A stretch of DNA of 36,154 nt from NCBI RefSeq assembly GCF_014836845.1, contig NZ_JACSQA010000035.1, forward strand, positions 1-36,154, in the 5' to 3' direction. The notes under the pieces are model-generated. The model searched no databases, had not been told where the DNA came from, and saw only the letters and a program-made list of their open reading frames with translations. Positions within the stretch are counted from its first letter, which is position 1, and every line of letters starts with the position of its first letter. The position numbers and the translations under genes were made by a program. Shown in pieces: positions 7,670-16,083 of the stretch. Source of the stretch: Ureibacillus galli. Lineage in GTDB: Bacteria; Bacillota; Bacilli; Bacillales_A; Planococcaceae.

Positions 7670-7951
7670 TTACATATCCCATATTAAAATTAATAACGAT
7701 CCAAATACAGTAACAACTGCAATGATGATTCCATAAAGGATATTCGTATAAATTGACTTACCATCTTCAGATTCACCAGCATGCATAAATACAACGAGTT
7801 GTAAAAATGCTTGAATAAATGCTGTTACTAAAAGAATGGTCATACCCATATGAAATGACATATCTGTGAAGTAAACAAGTAAAGCGACAGCTGTTAGGAT
7901 CAACGAAAAGACAAAGCCCATCACTTGTTTAGCAGGAAATAATTCTTTCAT
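7670..7951 (-). CDS. qoxD: Cytochrome aa3 quinol oxidase subunit IV
   Basis: The 93-residue membrane protein has three predicted helices and the COX4_pro/QoxD signature (MGMTILLVTAFIQAFLQLVVFMHAGE). Subunit IV is an accessory subunit that stabilises the oxidase. It starts one base after the qoxC stop codon and is the last gene of qoxABCD, directly before the terminator. Confidence 0.93.
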   Translation of the reverse strand: MKELFPAKQVMGFVFSLILTAVALLVYFTDMSFHMGMTILLVTAFIQAFLQLVVFMHAGESEDGKSIYTNILYGIIIAVVTVFGSLLILIWDM

Positions 7952-7952
7952 A

Positions 7953-8549
7953 TTACATCATTCCTTTCAAATAGATGAAGCTGAAAATGAAGATCCAAAC
8001 AACATCTAAGAAATGCCAGTAAAGAGAGAAGATAAATGATTTATTTGCTGTTGCAGGATTTATTCCACGTTTTTTCACTTGAATCATTATGAATAATCCC
8101 CAGAATAAACCTAACGTTACGTGCGCTCCATGGGTACCAAGTGTTGTTAATAAAGCAGCTGTAAAGGCACTTGTTTGATAAGTGGCACCAACATGGTAAT
8201 AATGAGTAAACTCAAATATCTCTACTCCTAAGAAAACTAGCCCAAGTAGTAGGGTAATGCCAAAGAATGTGAGCATCGCATTTTTACGACCAAGTCTCAT
8301 TGCATGAACACCAAGTCCGATTGTAAAACTACTTGTTAATAAAACGATCGTTTCAATCAAAACTGGAGTGATTTCAAAAATCTCACCAGGTGTTGGTCCA
8401 GAACCCGTACGTCCTTGTAATGTGAAATAAGCTGTAAATAGGGTAGCAAAGAGCATAATTTCTGCTCCAAGGAAAATCCAAAAGCCTAAAATATTTAACT
8501 GATTTTGATCTGTACTATATTCAAGAGGTTGCGATTGGTCAATTTTCAT
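7953..8549 (-). CDS. qoxC: Cytochrome aa3 quinol oxidase subunit III
   Basis: A 198-residue COX3-family protein with five predicted transmembrane helices. Recognisable segments include LGFWIFLGAEIMLFATLF, VYLLTSSFTIGLG-like helix II and GTHGAHVTLGLFWG followed by YWHFLDVVWIFIF, the typical C-terminus of subunit III. It supports proton uptake and stability of the catalytic core. Its ATG overlaps the qoxB stop in TAATG, indicating translational coupling. Confidence 0.95.
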   Translation of the reverse strand: MKIDQSQPLEYSTDQNQLNILGFWIFLGAEIMLFATLFTAYFTLQGRTGSGPTPGEIFEITPVLIETIVLLTSSFTIGLGVHAMRLGRKNAMLTFFGITLLLGLVFLGVEIFEFTHYYHVGATYQTSAFTAALLTTLGTHGAHVTLGLFWGLFIMIQVKKRGINPATANKSFIFSLYWHFLDVVWIFIFSFIYLKGMM

Positions 8550-10495
8550 TATTTAGCACCTCCAATTTTAGCTTCTGTTTCTTTAATTTCTTCAACTGAA
8601 ATATGGCGTCCGTGATCTTGTTCGAAGGAACGAAGAGCAAGACAAACTAAAATACCAATTAAAGCAATCACTGCTGGAACCCATAATGCAAAGACGAATG
8701 AGAATCCGGCGATGAAGAAAATAACACCCATAATGAATGGTACACCACTATTATTTGGCATATGAATTTCTTTCAGTTCACCTTTAAATAATTGATGACC
8801 ATTTTTCTTAGAATCCCAGAATGTTTCGCTTGAACTAATTTGAGGAATTCTAGCAAAATTATACTCTGGTACTGGTGTATGTGTCGCCCATTCTAATGAA
8901 CGAGCATCCCATGGGTCACTGCCAATATTTCTTGGCGAGTTTTTATAACTGTAATAAACATTGTATACGATTGTAACGAATCCGATTGCCATTAAAGCCG
9001 CACCAACAAATGACACCATGTTTAATGGTCCGAATCCAGTTGCTTCTGAATAAGTGTACATACGACGTGCTTGACCGTCTAAACCAGTGATATACATTGG
9101 GAAGAAGGCAAGAACGAAACCAACTGTTAATAACCAGAAAGTAGATTTTCCGATTTTTTCATTTAACATGAAACCAAAGAATTTTGGCCAGTAATAAGTT
9201 AACCCAGCTAGCATCGCGAAAACAACACCAGGAATAATCGTATTATGGAAGTGGGCAACTAAGAACATTGTATTGTGGTATTGGTAATCCGCTGCAGACA
9301 TCGCAAGCATAACCCCTGTAACCCCACCAATTGTAAATAGTGGGATAAATGCTACAGAATAAAGCATTGGGACGGTAAAGCGAATTTTCCCTTTCCACAT
9401 TGTAAATAGCCAGTTAAAGATTTTAACCCCTGTTGGTACTGCGATCGCCATCGTCGTAATTGAGAAGATACTGTTAGTTAGTGCACCTTGACCCATTGTA
9501 AAGAAGTGGTGAGTCCATACTAAGAATGATAGTAGGGAGATTAACACCATTGACGCTACCATGGATTTATATCCATATAAATTACGGCGAGAGAATGTTG
9601 AAATAATTTCACTGTAAATACCAAAGGCAGGTAAAATTAAGATATATACTTCAGGGTGTCCCCAAATCCAGAAGAAGTTCGCCCAAAGCATATCCATACC
9701 ACCGTTAGTTGTAGCAAAGAAATGCGTACCGAATAATCGGTCAGTAGTTCCCATTAATAATGCAATTGTTAAAACTGGGAAAGCAAAAACAATAATGATA
9801 TTCGCAATGAAAGCAGACCATGTAAACATTGGCATTTTCATTAATGTCATGCCGGGTGCTCTCATTTTTAAGATTGTTGTACACATGTTAATACCCGTCA
9901 TTAAAGAACCAATACCTGAGATTTGAAGAGCTAACATGTAATAGTTTGTTCCAACAGATTCACTGAAATCATTCCCAGCAAGAGGGAAGTAAGAAGTCCA
10001 GCCAGCATCTGGTGAACCACCGATTACGAATGAAATATTAAATAACATCGCCCCTACAAAGAATAACCAGAAGCTAAGTGCATTCAAACGTGGGAACGCT
10101 ACGTCACGCGCACCAATTTGTAAAGGCACAATTAAGTTCATAAACGCGAAGATAAATGGCATTGCCATAAACATAATCATGACAACCCCGTGTGTTGTGA
10201 AAATTTCATTATAGTGTTGTGCATCTAATAATTTTGCATCAGGTGTTGCAAGCTGAGCACGCATCATAATTGCGTCAGCTCCACCTCGGAATAACATTAG
10301 TAGGGCAGAAATTAAGTACATAATACCGATTTTTTTATGGTCGACAGTAGTTAGCCATTCGCGCCATAAATAGCCCCATTTTTTGAAATATGTTAAGCCC
10401 ACAACAATACCAATACTAACTACAGCAATGGCTACCATTGAGGCATAAATAGCTGGACTTGGATGAGGTATGGCAAATCGTTCAAAGAATTCCAT
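8549..10495 (-). CDS. qoxB: Cytochrome aa3 quinol oxidase subunit I (catalytic)
   Basis: A roughly 648-residue haem-copper oxidase subunit I that reduces oxygen to water and pumps protons. Visible active-site motifs are WGHPEVY (CuB histidine and the His-Tyr crosslink pair), WTHHFF (two CuB histidines) and AHFHNT (haem a3 and haem a histidines). The N-terminal MEFFERFAIPHPSP is typical of QoxB. The preferred start is the ATG at 10495, 8 nt after AAAGGAG; the in-frame TTG at 10513 precedes that site. The partner subunit II lacks CuA ligands, so quinol rather than cytochrome c is the donor. Confidence 0.96.
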   Translation of the reverse strand: MEFFERFAIPHPSPAIYASMVAIAVVSIGIVVGLTYFKKWGYLWREWLTTVDHKKIGIMYLISALLMLFRGGADAIMMRAQLATPDAKLLDAQHYNEIFTTHGVVMIMFMAMPFIFAFMNLIVPLQIGARDVAFPRLNALSFWLFFVGAMLFNISFVIGGSPDAGWTSYFPLAGNDFSESVGTNYYMLALQISGIGSLMTGINMCTTILKMRAPGMTLMKMPMFTWSAFIANIIIVFAFPVLTIALLMGTTDRLFGTHFFATTNGGMDMLWANFFWIWGHPEVYILILPAFGIYSEIISTFSRRNLYGYKSMVASMVLISLLSFLVWTHHFFTMGQGALTNSIFSITTMAIAVPTGVKIFNWLFTMWKGKIRFTVPMLYSVAFIPLFTIGGVTGVMLAMSAADYQYHNTMFLVAHFHNTIIPGVVFAMLAGLTYYWPKFFGFMLNEKIGKSTFWLLTVGFVLAFFPMYITGLDGQARRMYTYSEATGFGPLNMVSFVGAALMAIGFVTIVYNVYYSYKNSPRNIGSDPWDARSLEWATHTPVPEYNFARIPQISSSETFWDSKKNGHQLFKGELKEIHMPNNSGVPFIMGVIFFIAGFSFVFALWVPAVIALIGILVCLALRSFEQDHGRHISVEEIKETEAKIGGAK

Positions 10496-10554
10496 CCTTT
10501 TTTCTCCTTTCAAGAGTAGAAACTAGTGAATAACTAGTTTTTATCATTTCATTA

Positions 10555-11490
10555 TTAGTGACCGCTATGGTCTGTGTGCTCCGATTCATCTGTTGAATGA
10601 TGTTCGTGATGAGATGAATGATCTTCAGATTCTGCATTTGTATCAGAATCCGTATTTGTTCCATGATTGTGTTCTGGAGCAGGACTAAATTCTAAATGAG
10701 TACCAGTGAAAGTCATTTGTCCAAGATGACCTGGTTCTAATAATTGTTGGAATTCACTTTCTGTAAGTGGTTCAGCTGTTTCGTGTACTTCATCAACCCA
10801 TTCATCAAAATCATCTTGAGACATGGCTGTTACATTAAATGTATTTTCTGCGAAACCTTTACCACTGAAGTTAGCATTTCGTCCCATGAATTCACCAGGA
10901 CTATCAGCAGCTAAATGTAATGTTGTGACCATATCGGACATCGCATATTTTTGACCACCAAGTTGTGGAATCCAGAAACTTGTAATAGGTCCATATGAAT
11001 AAAGTTTAAATTCAATTGGACGATCCGTCGGAATATAAAGGTAGTTAACTGTTTCTACCCCTTGTTCAGGATAACTAAAATGCCATTTCCAGTTAGAAGA
11101 AGAAGCGTAAATCACTAAAGGTTCTTGTTCTTCGTAACCTTCTGGTGCAGATTCAACTATATAGTTACTTTGTACGGAAACAAATGATAAGTAAGCAACA
11201 ATCAATACAGGTATACCTACACAAATTGCTTCTACCCATTTATTCCCTTCAAGATGAGGTGGTTCATAATCCTCACTTTGTTTTGAAGCTCGGTACTTAA
11301 TTAATATATAGCCTAACATCACCATGACAACAATGACGATAACTGCCATAATGCCAATTGACAACATAATGTCACTTGCTTGTCTCTCAGCCTGTGGTCC
11401 TTTAGGGTCTAAAACTAAAAGAGGTTCACAACCTGTAAGAATGAGAAGAAGTGCCATTACGGACGTTAGAAATGTCCATTTTTTTATCAT
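10555..11490 (-). CDS. qoxA: Cytochrome aa3 quinol oxidase subunit II, with histidine-rich tail
   Basis: A roughly 311-residue lipoprotein. The signal peptide ends in lipobox LTGC, two transmembrane helices follow (about 35-60 and 80-100), and then an extracellular cupredoxin domain with SSNWKWHFSYPEQG and GGQKYAMSDM. The CuA motif CxxxC is absent, as in quinol oxidases. The last 42 residues are acidic and carry ten histidines (clusters SSHHEHH, DHSGH), unlike the usual QoxA end, and could bind copper or zinc outside the cell. I start at the ATG at 11490, 9 nt after AAGGTG; the GTG at 11502 overlaps that site. First gene of the operon. Confidence 0.94.
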   Translation of the reverse strand: MIKKWTFLTSVMALLLILTGCEPLLVLDPKGPQAERQASDIMLSIGIMAVIVIVVMVMLGYILIKYRASKQSEDYEPPHLEGNKWVEAICVGIPVLIVAYLSFVSVQSNYIVESAPEGYEEQEPLVIYASSSNWKWHFSYPEQGVETVNYLYIPTDRPIEFKLYSYGPITSFWIPQLGGQKYAMSDMVTTLHLAADSPGEFMGRNANFSGKGFAENTFNVTAMSQDDFDEWVDEVHETAEPLTESEFQQLLEPGHLGQMTFTGTHLEFSPAPEHNHGTNTDSDTNAESEDHSSHHEHHSTDESEHTDHSGH

Positions 11491-11502
11491 TTCAATATTC
11501 AC

Positions 11503-11770
11503 CTTCCCTTTATTGTTGTTAGAACAACACTGGTGTTACTTCCATCAACTCTATTACTATTCTAATAAAATTGATTAAAAAAGGAATCACTAAAACCCGT
11601 ATTTCACGTAACGTTCATAATCCATTCATAAGTTATTCACGAAAAGTTCACCAGTAGTCCACCAGTTAGACACGGAAAGTTCAATATTTATCTAGTTCCC
11701 ATCAGAAAAGGGGATATATGGATGAATAGGAGAAATAAAGGATATAAAAGGGAGAAAATATCGGAGAAAA
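11503..11770. other. Intergenic region upstream of qoxA
   Basis: AT-rich region upstream of the qox operon and expected to hold its promoter. I could not fix a convincing -35/-10 pair on the minus strand. A short palindrome ACACTGGTGT lies near 11530. No gene is seen. Confidence 0.4.
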
Positions 11771-11800
11771 TTAAAAAAGATCTCTTGAAAAAGAGATCTT
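11771..11800 (-). terminator. Intrinsic terminator after small basic protein gene
   Basis: A perfect 8-bp stem, AAGATCTC/GAGATCTT, with an 8-nt loop. On the minus strand it is followed by TTTTTTAATT. It serves the 46-codon gene at 11968-12108. Confidence 0.8.
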
Positions 11801-11967
11801 AACTGCAAAAAAGATTTTCTTGATATAATAATTTAATCGTTTAAAAGCACTTTTTAAAGAAGGAAAAACAAATTGCTCTGCAATATAATATCATTTAGCT
11901 GTTATATTTCAATTTATTAGCATTTGCTCAAAATAAGGATATTTTTCTATTATAAAATGATATTCCA

Positions 11968-12108
11968 TTAATCATTCGTTTTGTTATCTTGAAATTCAAT
12001 TTTCTTTAAAGCTCTTTCAAAATTTTGTTCTTGTGAAATTTCTTCACGACTGTTATGTTTCTTCGGTTTCTTTTCTTTACGGAATGTTGTTTTTTCTTTT
12101 TTCGCCAT
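11968..12108 (-). CDS. Small basic protein (46 residues), unknown function
   Basis: The ATG follows AGGGGTG at good spacing. The 46-residue product is very lysine-rich at the N-terminus (MAKKEKTTFRKEKKPKKH), followed by an acidic-polar helix (SREEISQEQNFERALKKIEF). There is no signal peptide or membrane segment. The ribosome binding site and a dedicated downstream terminator make it credible. No family is recognised. A nucleic-acid-binding or sporulation-related small protein is possible but unsupported. Confidence 0.6.
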   Translation of the reverse strand: MAKKEKTTFRKEKKPKKHNSREEISQEQNFERALKKIEFQDNKTND

Positions 12109-12261
12109 CGAATTCACCCCTTATGTGTATTTTGGTCGAAATGTAATTCGAAATACTTAGCAATAAATGGTTCTTACCAATCAAAATCATTTTTTTTAAT
12201 TTATATGCCCTTCCAATAAGCTTCTTTACGACATCTACTAGTATGGAAGGAAGGTGATAAA

Positions 12262-12771
12262 ATGGGACCAGAGCGTAAAGCTAATTATGAAGGAAACGAA
12301 GAAAGACATCCAAACCGAATTGAAAGTGAAGTTATTTTTGATCGAAATTCCCTTATTATTAGTCAAAAATTTTGTGTGGAAGCAACTGTAGGGGCAGAAG
12401 AAAAGTTGATTATTGAAAAAGTAGTAATTTCTGAAGATGATGATACATTGCAGTTCAATGAATCATCTTTTTATGAAGAGGAAATTCAAGAAGAAGTAAA
12501 GATTCGACAAGATTATACCCTCATTTACGCAGCTCCTGCCAATCCCATGCGTTCGCCACTATTAATGACCGTGATTGCCAAAAATTTATCAGACAATGAT
12601 GTTTTAGTATGCTTAGAAGACGATGCAGAAATTTTAGTGGAAGAAATTGTTCCCGCTCAATCTGAATTAGCTTTGACAGCACAAAATGCATTATTTTTAA
12701 GAGCTTTAGCCCTTAGTCCAAGTCAAGTACAGTTTTTTATTAGCGTTTTTCATCCAACACATTTGTTTTAG
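12262..12771 (+). CDS. Hypothetical acidic beta-rich protein
   Basis: A 169-residue acidic protein with no signal peptide and no cysteine pairs beyond isolated ones. The N-terminus is polar (RKANYEGNEERHPNRI). The C-terminal half alternates hydrophobic and polar residues (MTVIAKNLSDNDVLVCL, IVPAQSELALTAQNALFLRAL), suggesting beta strands as in spore-surface jelly-roll or pilin-like proteins. The ATG follows GGAAGGTG. I do not recognise the family. A resemblance to Ena-type endospore appendage subunits (DUF3992) is only a hint. It is monocistronic and divergent from the small basic protein gene. Confidence 0.65.
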   Translation: MGPERKANYEGNEERHPNRIESEVIFDRNSLIISQKFCVEATVGAEEKLIIEKVVISEDDDTLQFNESSFYEEEIQEEVKIRQDYTLIYAAPANPMRSPLLMTVIAKNLSDNDVLVCLEDDAEILVEEIVPAQSELALTAQNALFLRALALSPSQVQFFISVFHPTHLF

Positions 12772-13044
12772 CACAATTTCATTGTAATCCGATAACCCCT
12801 TATTGGTGTTCTCAAAGTTATATTTATTATAGAAAACCTCTATAAAAATATAACTAAAAATTTTATAGGTATTACATAGTTTTCATTTTATGAGGTTCTC
12901 TCATTCAATAATGAAAATGTATAATCATCTTTTAAAATATTTATTGTTACTTACTAGATTTATAGAAAACTTCATGATCAAACATCACTTTATACCCACA
13001 GGATACCTATTACCATTTACCCTTTATTCTAAAAGAGGGATATC

Positions 13045-13087
13045 TTTACAAATGTTAAAAAGTAACTTAACAATGGAAAGTTACGAT
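13045..13087 (+). promoter_or_regulatory. Possible Pho box and -10 upstream of secreted phosphatase
   Basis: Three TT(A/T)A(A/C)A hexamers, TTTACA (13045), TTAAAA (13055) and TTAACA (13067), recur at 10-12-bp steps. A TACGAT -10-like element follows at 13082. PhoP of Bacillus binds tandem TT(A/T/C)ACA repeats with about 11-bp periodicity, and secreted phosphatases are its classic targets. In this AT-rich context chance occurrence is possible. Confidence 0.35.
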
Positions 13088-13129
13088 TTAGTTGAAAGAT
13101 TACTAAATGGAATTTAGGAGTGATTCAAA

Positions 13130-14431
13130 TTGATCAACAATTTATCTAGTAGAGCAAAAAGAAAAATAATGACTGTTCTAGCAACATCCGCTATCTTACT
13201 TCCAGCTTCTCTATCAACAACGAGTGCAACAGTAGAAGCAGCGAACGTACATAACAGTACTTTTGAAGTTTCTGATATTGCCTTTTCGGTTGGAGCGGAT
13301 GAATCTCAACGTACTTTTAATTGGTATACTGCCACTACAGACAAACCAGGTGTTATTCAAATAGCAAAAGCAAATAACGGGAATGGACAAAAGTTCCCTA
13401 AAGGGAAAACAAAAACAATTGAAGCCACATTAGAGGAAGCTACTAGTGGTGAATCTAGCCATGAAGCAATGATTACTGGATTAAAAGAAAATACAACTTA
13501 TAACTATCGATTTGGTGATGGTGAAGGGAATTGGAGTGAAACTTATACATTTACCGTAGGAGGAGATGACGATTTTAACTTTTTATTCTTCGGTGATCCA
13601 CAAATCGGTTCAAGTGGAAACATTGTAGCCGATGGACAAGCTTGGCAAACAACTTTAGATATTGCTTTAGACCAATTTCCAGCAACCGATTTTTTAATAT
13701 CAGCAGGGGATCAAGTAAACAAATCTAATAATGAAGAAGAATATGAGGCTTACTTTTCTCCAGATGAAATAAAACAATATGCAATTCAAACAACCGTAGG
13801 TAATCATGATAATTCAGCAACATATGCTAGTCACTTTAATGTTCCAAATGAATCCACGTTAGGCGCAACGAGTGCAGGTGGAGATTATTCTTATCTATAT
13901 AATGATGCTTTATTTATCGTTTTAAATAGCAACAATCGTAATAACGAAGAACATGCTCAATTTATTGAAGAAACAGTCGCTGCAAATCCTGATGTAAATT
14001 GGAAATTTGTTGTTTTGCACCACTCGATTTATAGCGAAAATAGTCATAAATATGATCGTGATGTGCTGGAACGTCGTGAAAAATTAGTACCTGTTTTTGA
14101 TGAAAACGACATTGATGTCGTATTAATGGGGCATGATCACGGTTATGTCCGTACTTATCAAATGGAAGCCAATCAACCATTATTTGAACAAAATTTTGTG
14201 TCCGAAAACACAGTCAAAGATCCAACAGTTGTACTTTATTTAACAAGTAATTCCTCTTCCGGTAGTAAATATTATCATTGGAAAGATGACGCTGCATTTT
14301 ATACAGCATTAAGAAGTCAAAATTATAACCCATCCTATTCCAATGTAGAAGTTACAGACAATACATTTACTTTTACAACTTTTGATGTAATCACCGGACA
14401 AGTTATCGATGAATATAAAATCATCAAGTAA
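13130..14431 (+). CDS. Secreted purple-acid-phosphatase-like metallophosphoesterase
   Basis: A 433-residue protein. A Sec signal peptide (basic MINNLSSRAKRK, hydrophobic core, cleavage near VEAA at about residue 38) precedes a fibronectin-III-like purple acid phosphatase N-domain (residues 45-145). The calcineurin-like phosphoesterase domain carries the dimetal motifs GDPQIG, SAGDQVN, VGNHDN, VLHHSIY and GHDHGY. It would hydrolyse phosphoesters outside the cell. The TTG start is 9 nt after AGGAG. A possible Pho box lies 45-85 nt upstream and a strong terminator follows, so it is probably a single phosphate-starvation gene. No sortase motif or other wall anchor is seen. Confidence 0.9.
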   Translation: MINNLSSRAKRKIMTVLATSAILLPASLSTTSATVEAANVHNSTFEVSDIAFSVGADESQRTFNWYTATTDKPGVIQIAKANNGNGQKFPKGKTKTIEATLEEATSGESSHEAMITGLKENTTYNYRFGDGEGNWSETYTFTVGGDDDFNFLFFGDPQIGSSGNIVADGQAWQTTLDIALDQFPATDFLISAGDQVNKSNNEEEYEAYFSPDEIKQYAIQTTVGNHDNSATYASHFNVPNESTLGATSAGGDYSYLYNDALFIVLNSNNRNNEEHAQFIEETVAANPDVNWKFVVLHHSIYSENSHKYDRDVLERREKLVPVFDENDIDVVLMGHDHGYVRTYQMEANQPLFEQNFVSENTVKDPTVVLYLTSNSSSGSKYYHWKDDAAFYTALRSQNYNPSYSNVEVTDNTFTFTTFDVITGQVIDEYKIIK

Positions 14432-14446
14432 GAACAAAGTTACATT

Positions 14447-14490
14447 AGTAGGTAAAACCTTTTAATAAAGAGGTTTTACCTACTTTTTTT
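14447..14490 (+). terminator. Intrinsic terminator after phosphatase gene
   Basis: A perfect 14-bp stem, AGTAGGTAAAACCT/AGGTTTTACCTACT, with a 10-nt loop is followed by seven T. Confidence 0.95.
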
Positions 14491-14601
14491 AAAACTTTTA
14501 AAACATGACACCAAGATGTATAGGTATATTCATTCACTACAATCATCCTGTCAGTATTAAATGATTAGTTTTGACTGCTTATTATTTCTCCCATTTACAT
14601 T

Positions 14602-14616
14602 TTGAAAACGCTTTAA
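14602..14616. promoter_or_regulatory. Near-consensus cre site upstream of acyl-CoA dehydrogenase
   Basis: TTGAAAACGCTTTAA matches the CcpA target WTGNAANCGNWNNCW at all but one defined position (A for C near the end). It lies about 130 nt upstream of the acyl-CoA dehydrogenase start in an otherwise featureless 250-nt gap. A second, perfect cre stands at 18980 in the same cluster, which supports it. Confidence 0.5.
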
Positions 14617-14743
14617 TTTTTTCTGCATATGTAAGGTACTATACACATACCGTTAGATAACTGAGTATTCTAAATAATTGTGAACAATGATTGACAATTT
14701 TTTAGACAACATTACTCAATTAAACAATAAGGAGATGTCATTT

Positions 14744-15910
14744 ATGGATTTTACTTTAACAGATGAACAAAAAATGATTCAAAAAACAGTTAGAGATTTT
14801 GTTAACAAAGAATTAAAGCCGCTAGAGCAAGAAGTTTTGAAAAATGAAAGAGAAGGCAGACCAGGCATTTCACGGGAAAAAGTGAAAGAATTACGGGATA
14901 AAGCTAAAGAGATCGGATTCTGGGGTATTAATACACCTGAAGAATATGGTGGGGCAAATTTAGGTCCAATTATGTCTGTGTTAATTGCAATGGAATTAGG
15001 AAGAACTTTTGTACCTTTTAACTTCGGAGGTTCAGCAGACAACATTTTATATTTATGTAATGAAGAACAGAAACAAAAATATTTAATCCCTACTATCAAT
15101 GGTGAGAGACGTTCATGTTTTGCATTGACTGAGCCAGGTGCAGGATCTGATGCAAGAAGTATTCAAATGCAAGCTGTAAAAGACGGGGACCATTGGGTTT
15201 TAAATGGTGAAAAAGTATTTATTACGAATGGAAACGAAGCAGATTTTGCGATGGTTTTTGCAGTAACGGATAAAGAAAAAGGGGCCAATGGTGGTGTTAC
15301 TTGTTTCCTTGTAGACAGAGAAATGGGTTGGGAATCGGAGCCAATTCACACGATGGGTGAATGGGGACCAGCTACGCTAATTTTTGATAATGTTAGAGTC
15401 CCAGAAGAAAATATTTTAGGTGAATTAGGTCAAGGCTTTAATCTTGGTATGCAATGGATCGGCCAAGGTCGCTATATGATCCCTGCAGGAGCCATTGGAG
15501 CAGCAGAACGATTACTACAAATGGCAATTGATTATTCAAAAACGCGTATTACATTTGGTAAACCAATTGCTGAACGTCAAGCAATTCAATGGATGATTGC
15601 AGATTCAGCTGTTGAAATCGAAGCAGCAAAATGGATTGTATTTAGAGCTGCTTGGATGGCTGAGAATGGAATGGATGCTCGTCACCAATCTTCCATGGCG
15701 AAATTAAACGGAGCTATTATGGCGAACCAAGTAGTAGATCGTGTTTTACAAATTCATGGTGGTATGGGTTATACAAAGGAGTTGCCAATCGAACGCTGGT
15801 ATCGTGAGTTAAGACTTTATCGCATTTTTGAAGGTACTGATGAAATTCAACGCCGTACGATTGCACGTAATATACTTAAAGGTCACGTGAAAGTGGGAGA
15901 ACTTCTTTAA
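14744..15910 (+). CDS. Acyl-CoA dehydrogenase
   Basis: A roughly 388-residue FAD flavoenzyme that desaturates acyl-CoA to 2-enoyl-CoA. Visible signatures are CFALTEPGAGSDA and GEKVFITNG in the middle domain, QIHGGMGYT, and YRIFEGTDEIQ in the C-terminal domain, whose glutamate is the usual catalytic base. Start is the ATG at 14744, after AAGGAG; a longer frame opens at 14687 but has no ribosome binding site. A single-polypeptide ACAD contrasts with the paired half-subunit enzymes of actinobacterial sterol pathways. First gene of the catabolic cluster, behind a cre-like site. The terminal electron acceptor (ETF) is not encoded here. Confidence 0.93.
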   Translation: MDFTLTDEQKMIQKTVRDFVNKELKPLEQEVLKNEREGRPGISREKVKELRDKAKEIGFWGINTPEEYGGANLGPIMSVLIAMELGRTFVPFNFGGSADNILYLCNEEQKQKYLIPTINGERRSCFALTEPGAGSDARSIQMQAVKDGDHWVLNGEKVFITNGNEADFAMVFAVTDKEKGANGGVTCFLVDREMGWESEPIHTMGEWGPATLIFDNVRVPEENILGELGQGFNLGMQWIGQGRYMIPAGAIGAAERLLQMAIDYSKTRITFGKPIAERQAIQWMIADSAVEIEAAKWIVFRAAWMAENGMDARHQSSMAKLNGAIMANQVVDRVLQIHGGMGYTKELPIERWYRELRLYRIFEGTDEIQRRTIARNILKGHVKVGELL

Positions 15911-15951
15911 TTTTCTAACAGACGGATATTTTAAGTAAAAATAAGCAAAAC

Positions 15952-16033
15952 ATACTATCCAGTCAGTTCTTATTTTTTTCCAAAATACTAACCAGTCAGT
16001 TTTTTTTCAACTCAAAATACTATCCGGTTAGTT
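15952..16033. promoter_or_regulatory. Three tandem TetR-type operators
   Basis: Three near-identical 17-mers lie upstream of the thiolase-like gene: ATACTATCCAGTCAGTT (15952), ATACTAACCAGTCAGTT (15985) and ATACTATCCGGTTAGTT (16017). Each contains the imperfect palindrome ACTA.CC.GT.AGT, resembling the ACCGGT-centred operators of TetR-family repressors. Spacings of 33 and 32 bp equal three helical turns and place all three on one DNA face. The likely ligand-responsive regulator is the TetR gene at 31174. No other good copy was seen in the window. Confidence 0.75.
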
Positions 16034-16083
16034 AGTAAACTTCTATTTTTCTAGAGTTACCCTTTAGAAAGGGGGAGAAGGCA

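Noticed and set aside
12890-13117. 75-codon frame upstream of the phosphatase gene
   Set aside because: No ribosome binding site, Phe/Leu/Tyr-rich chance-like composition, and it covers the likely promoter and Pho-box region. It could only be reconsidered if conserved, since its stop touches the next ribosome binding site.
15911-16083. CRISPR-like short repeats
   Set aside because: Only three copies, each palindromic and partly degenerate, with AT-rich spacers of about 15 nt and no cas genes; they fit transcription-factor operators far better.
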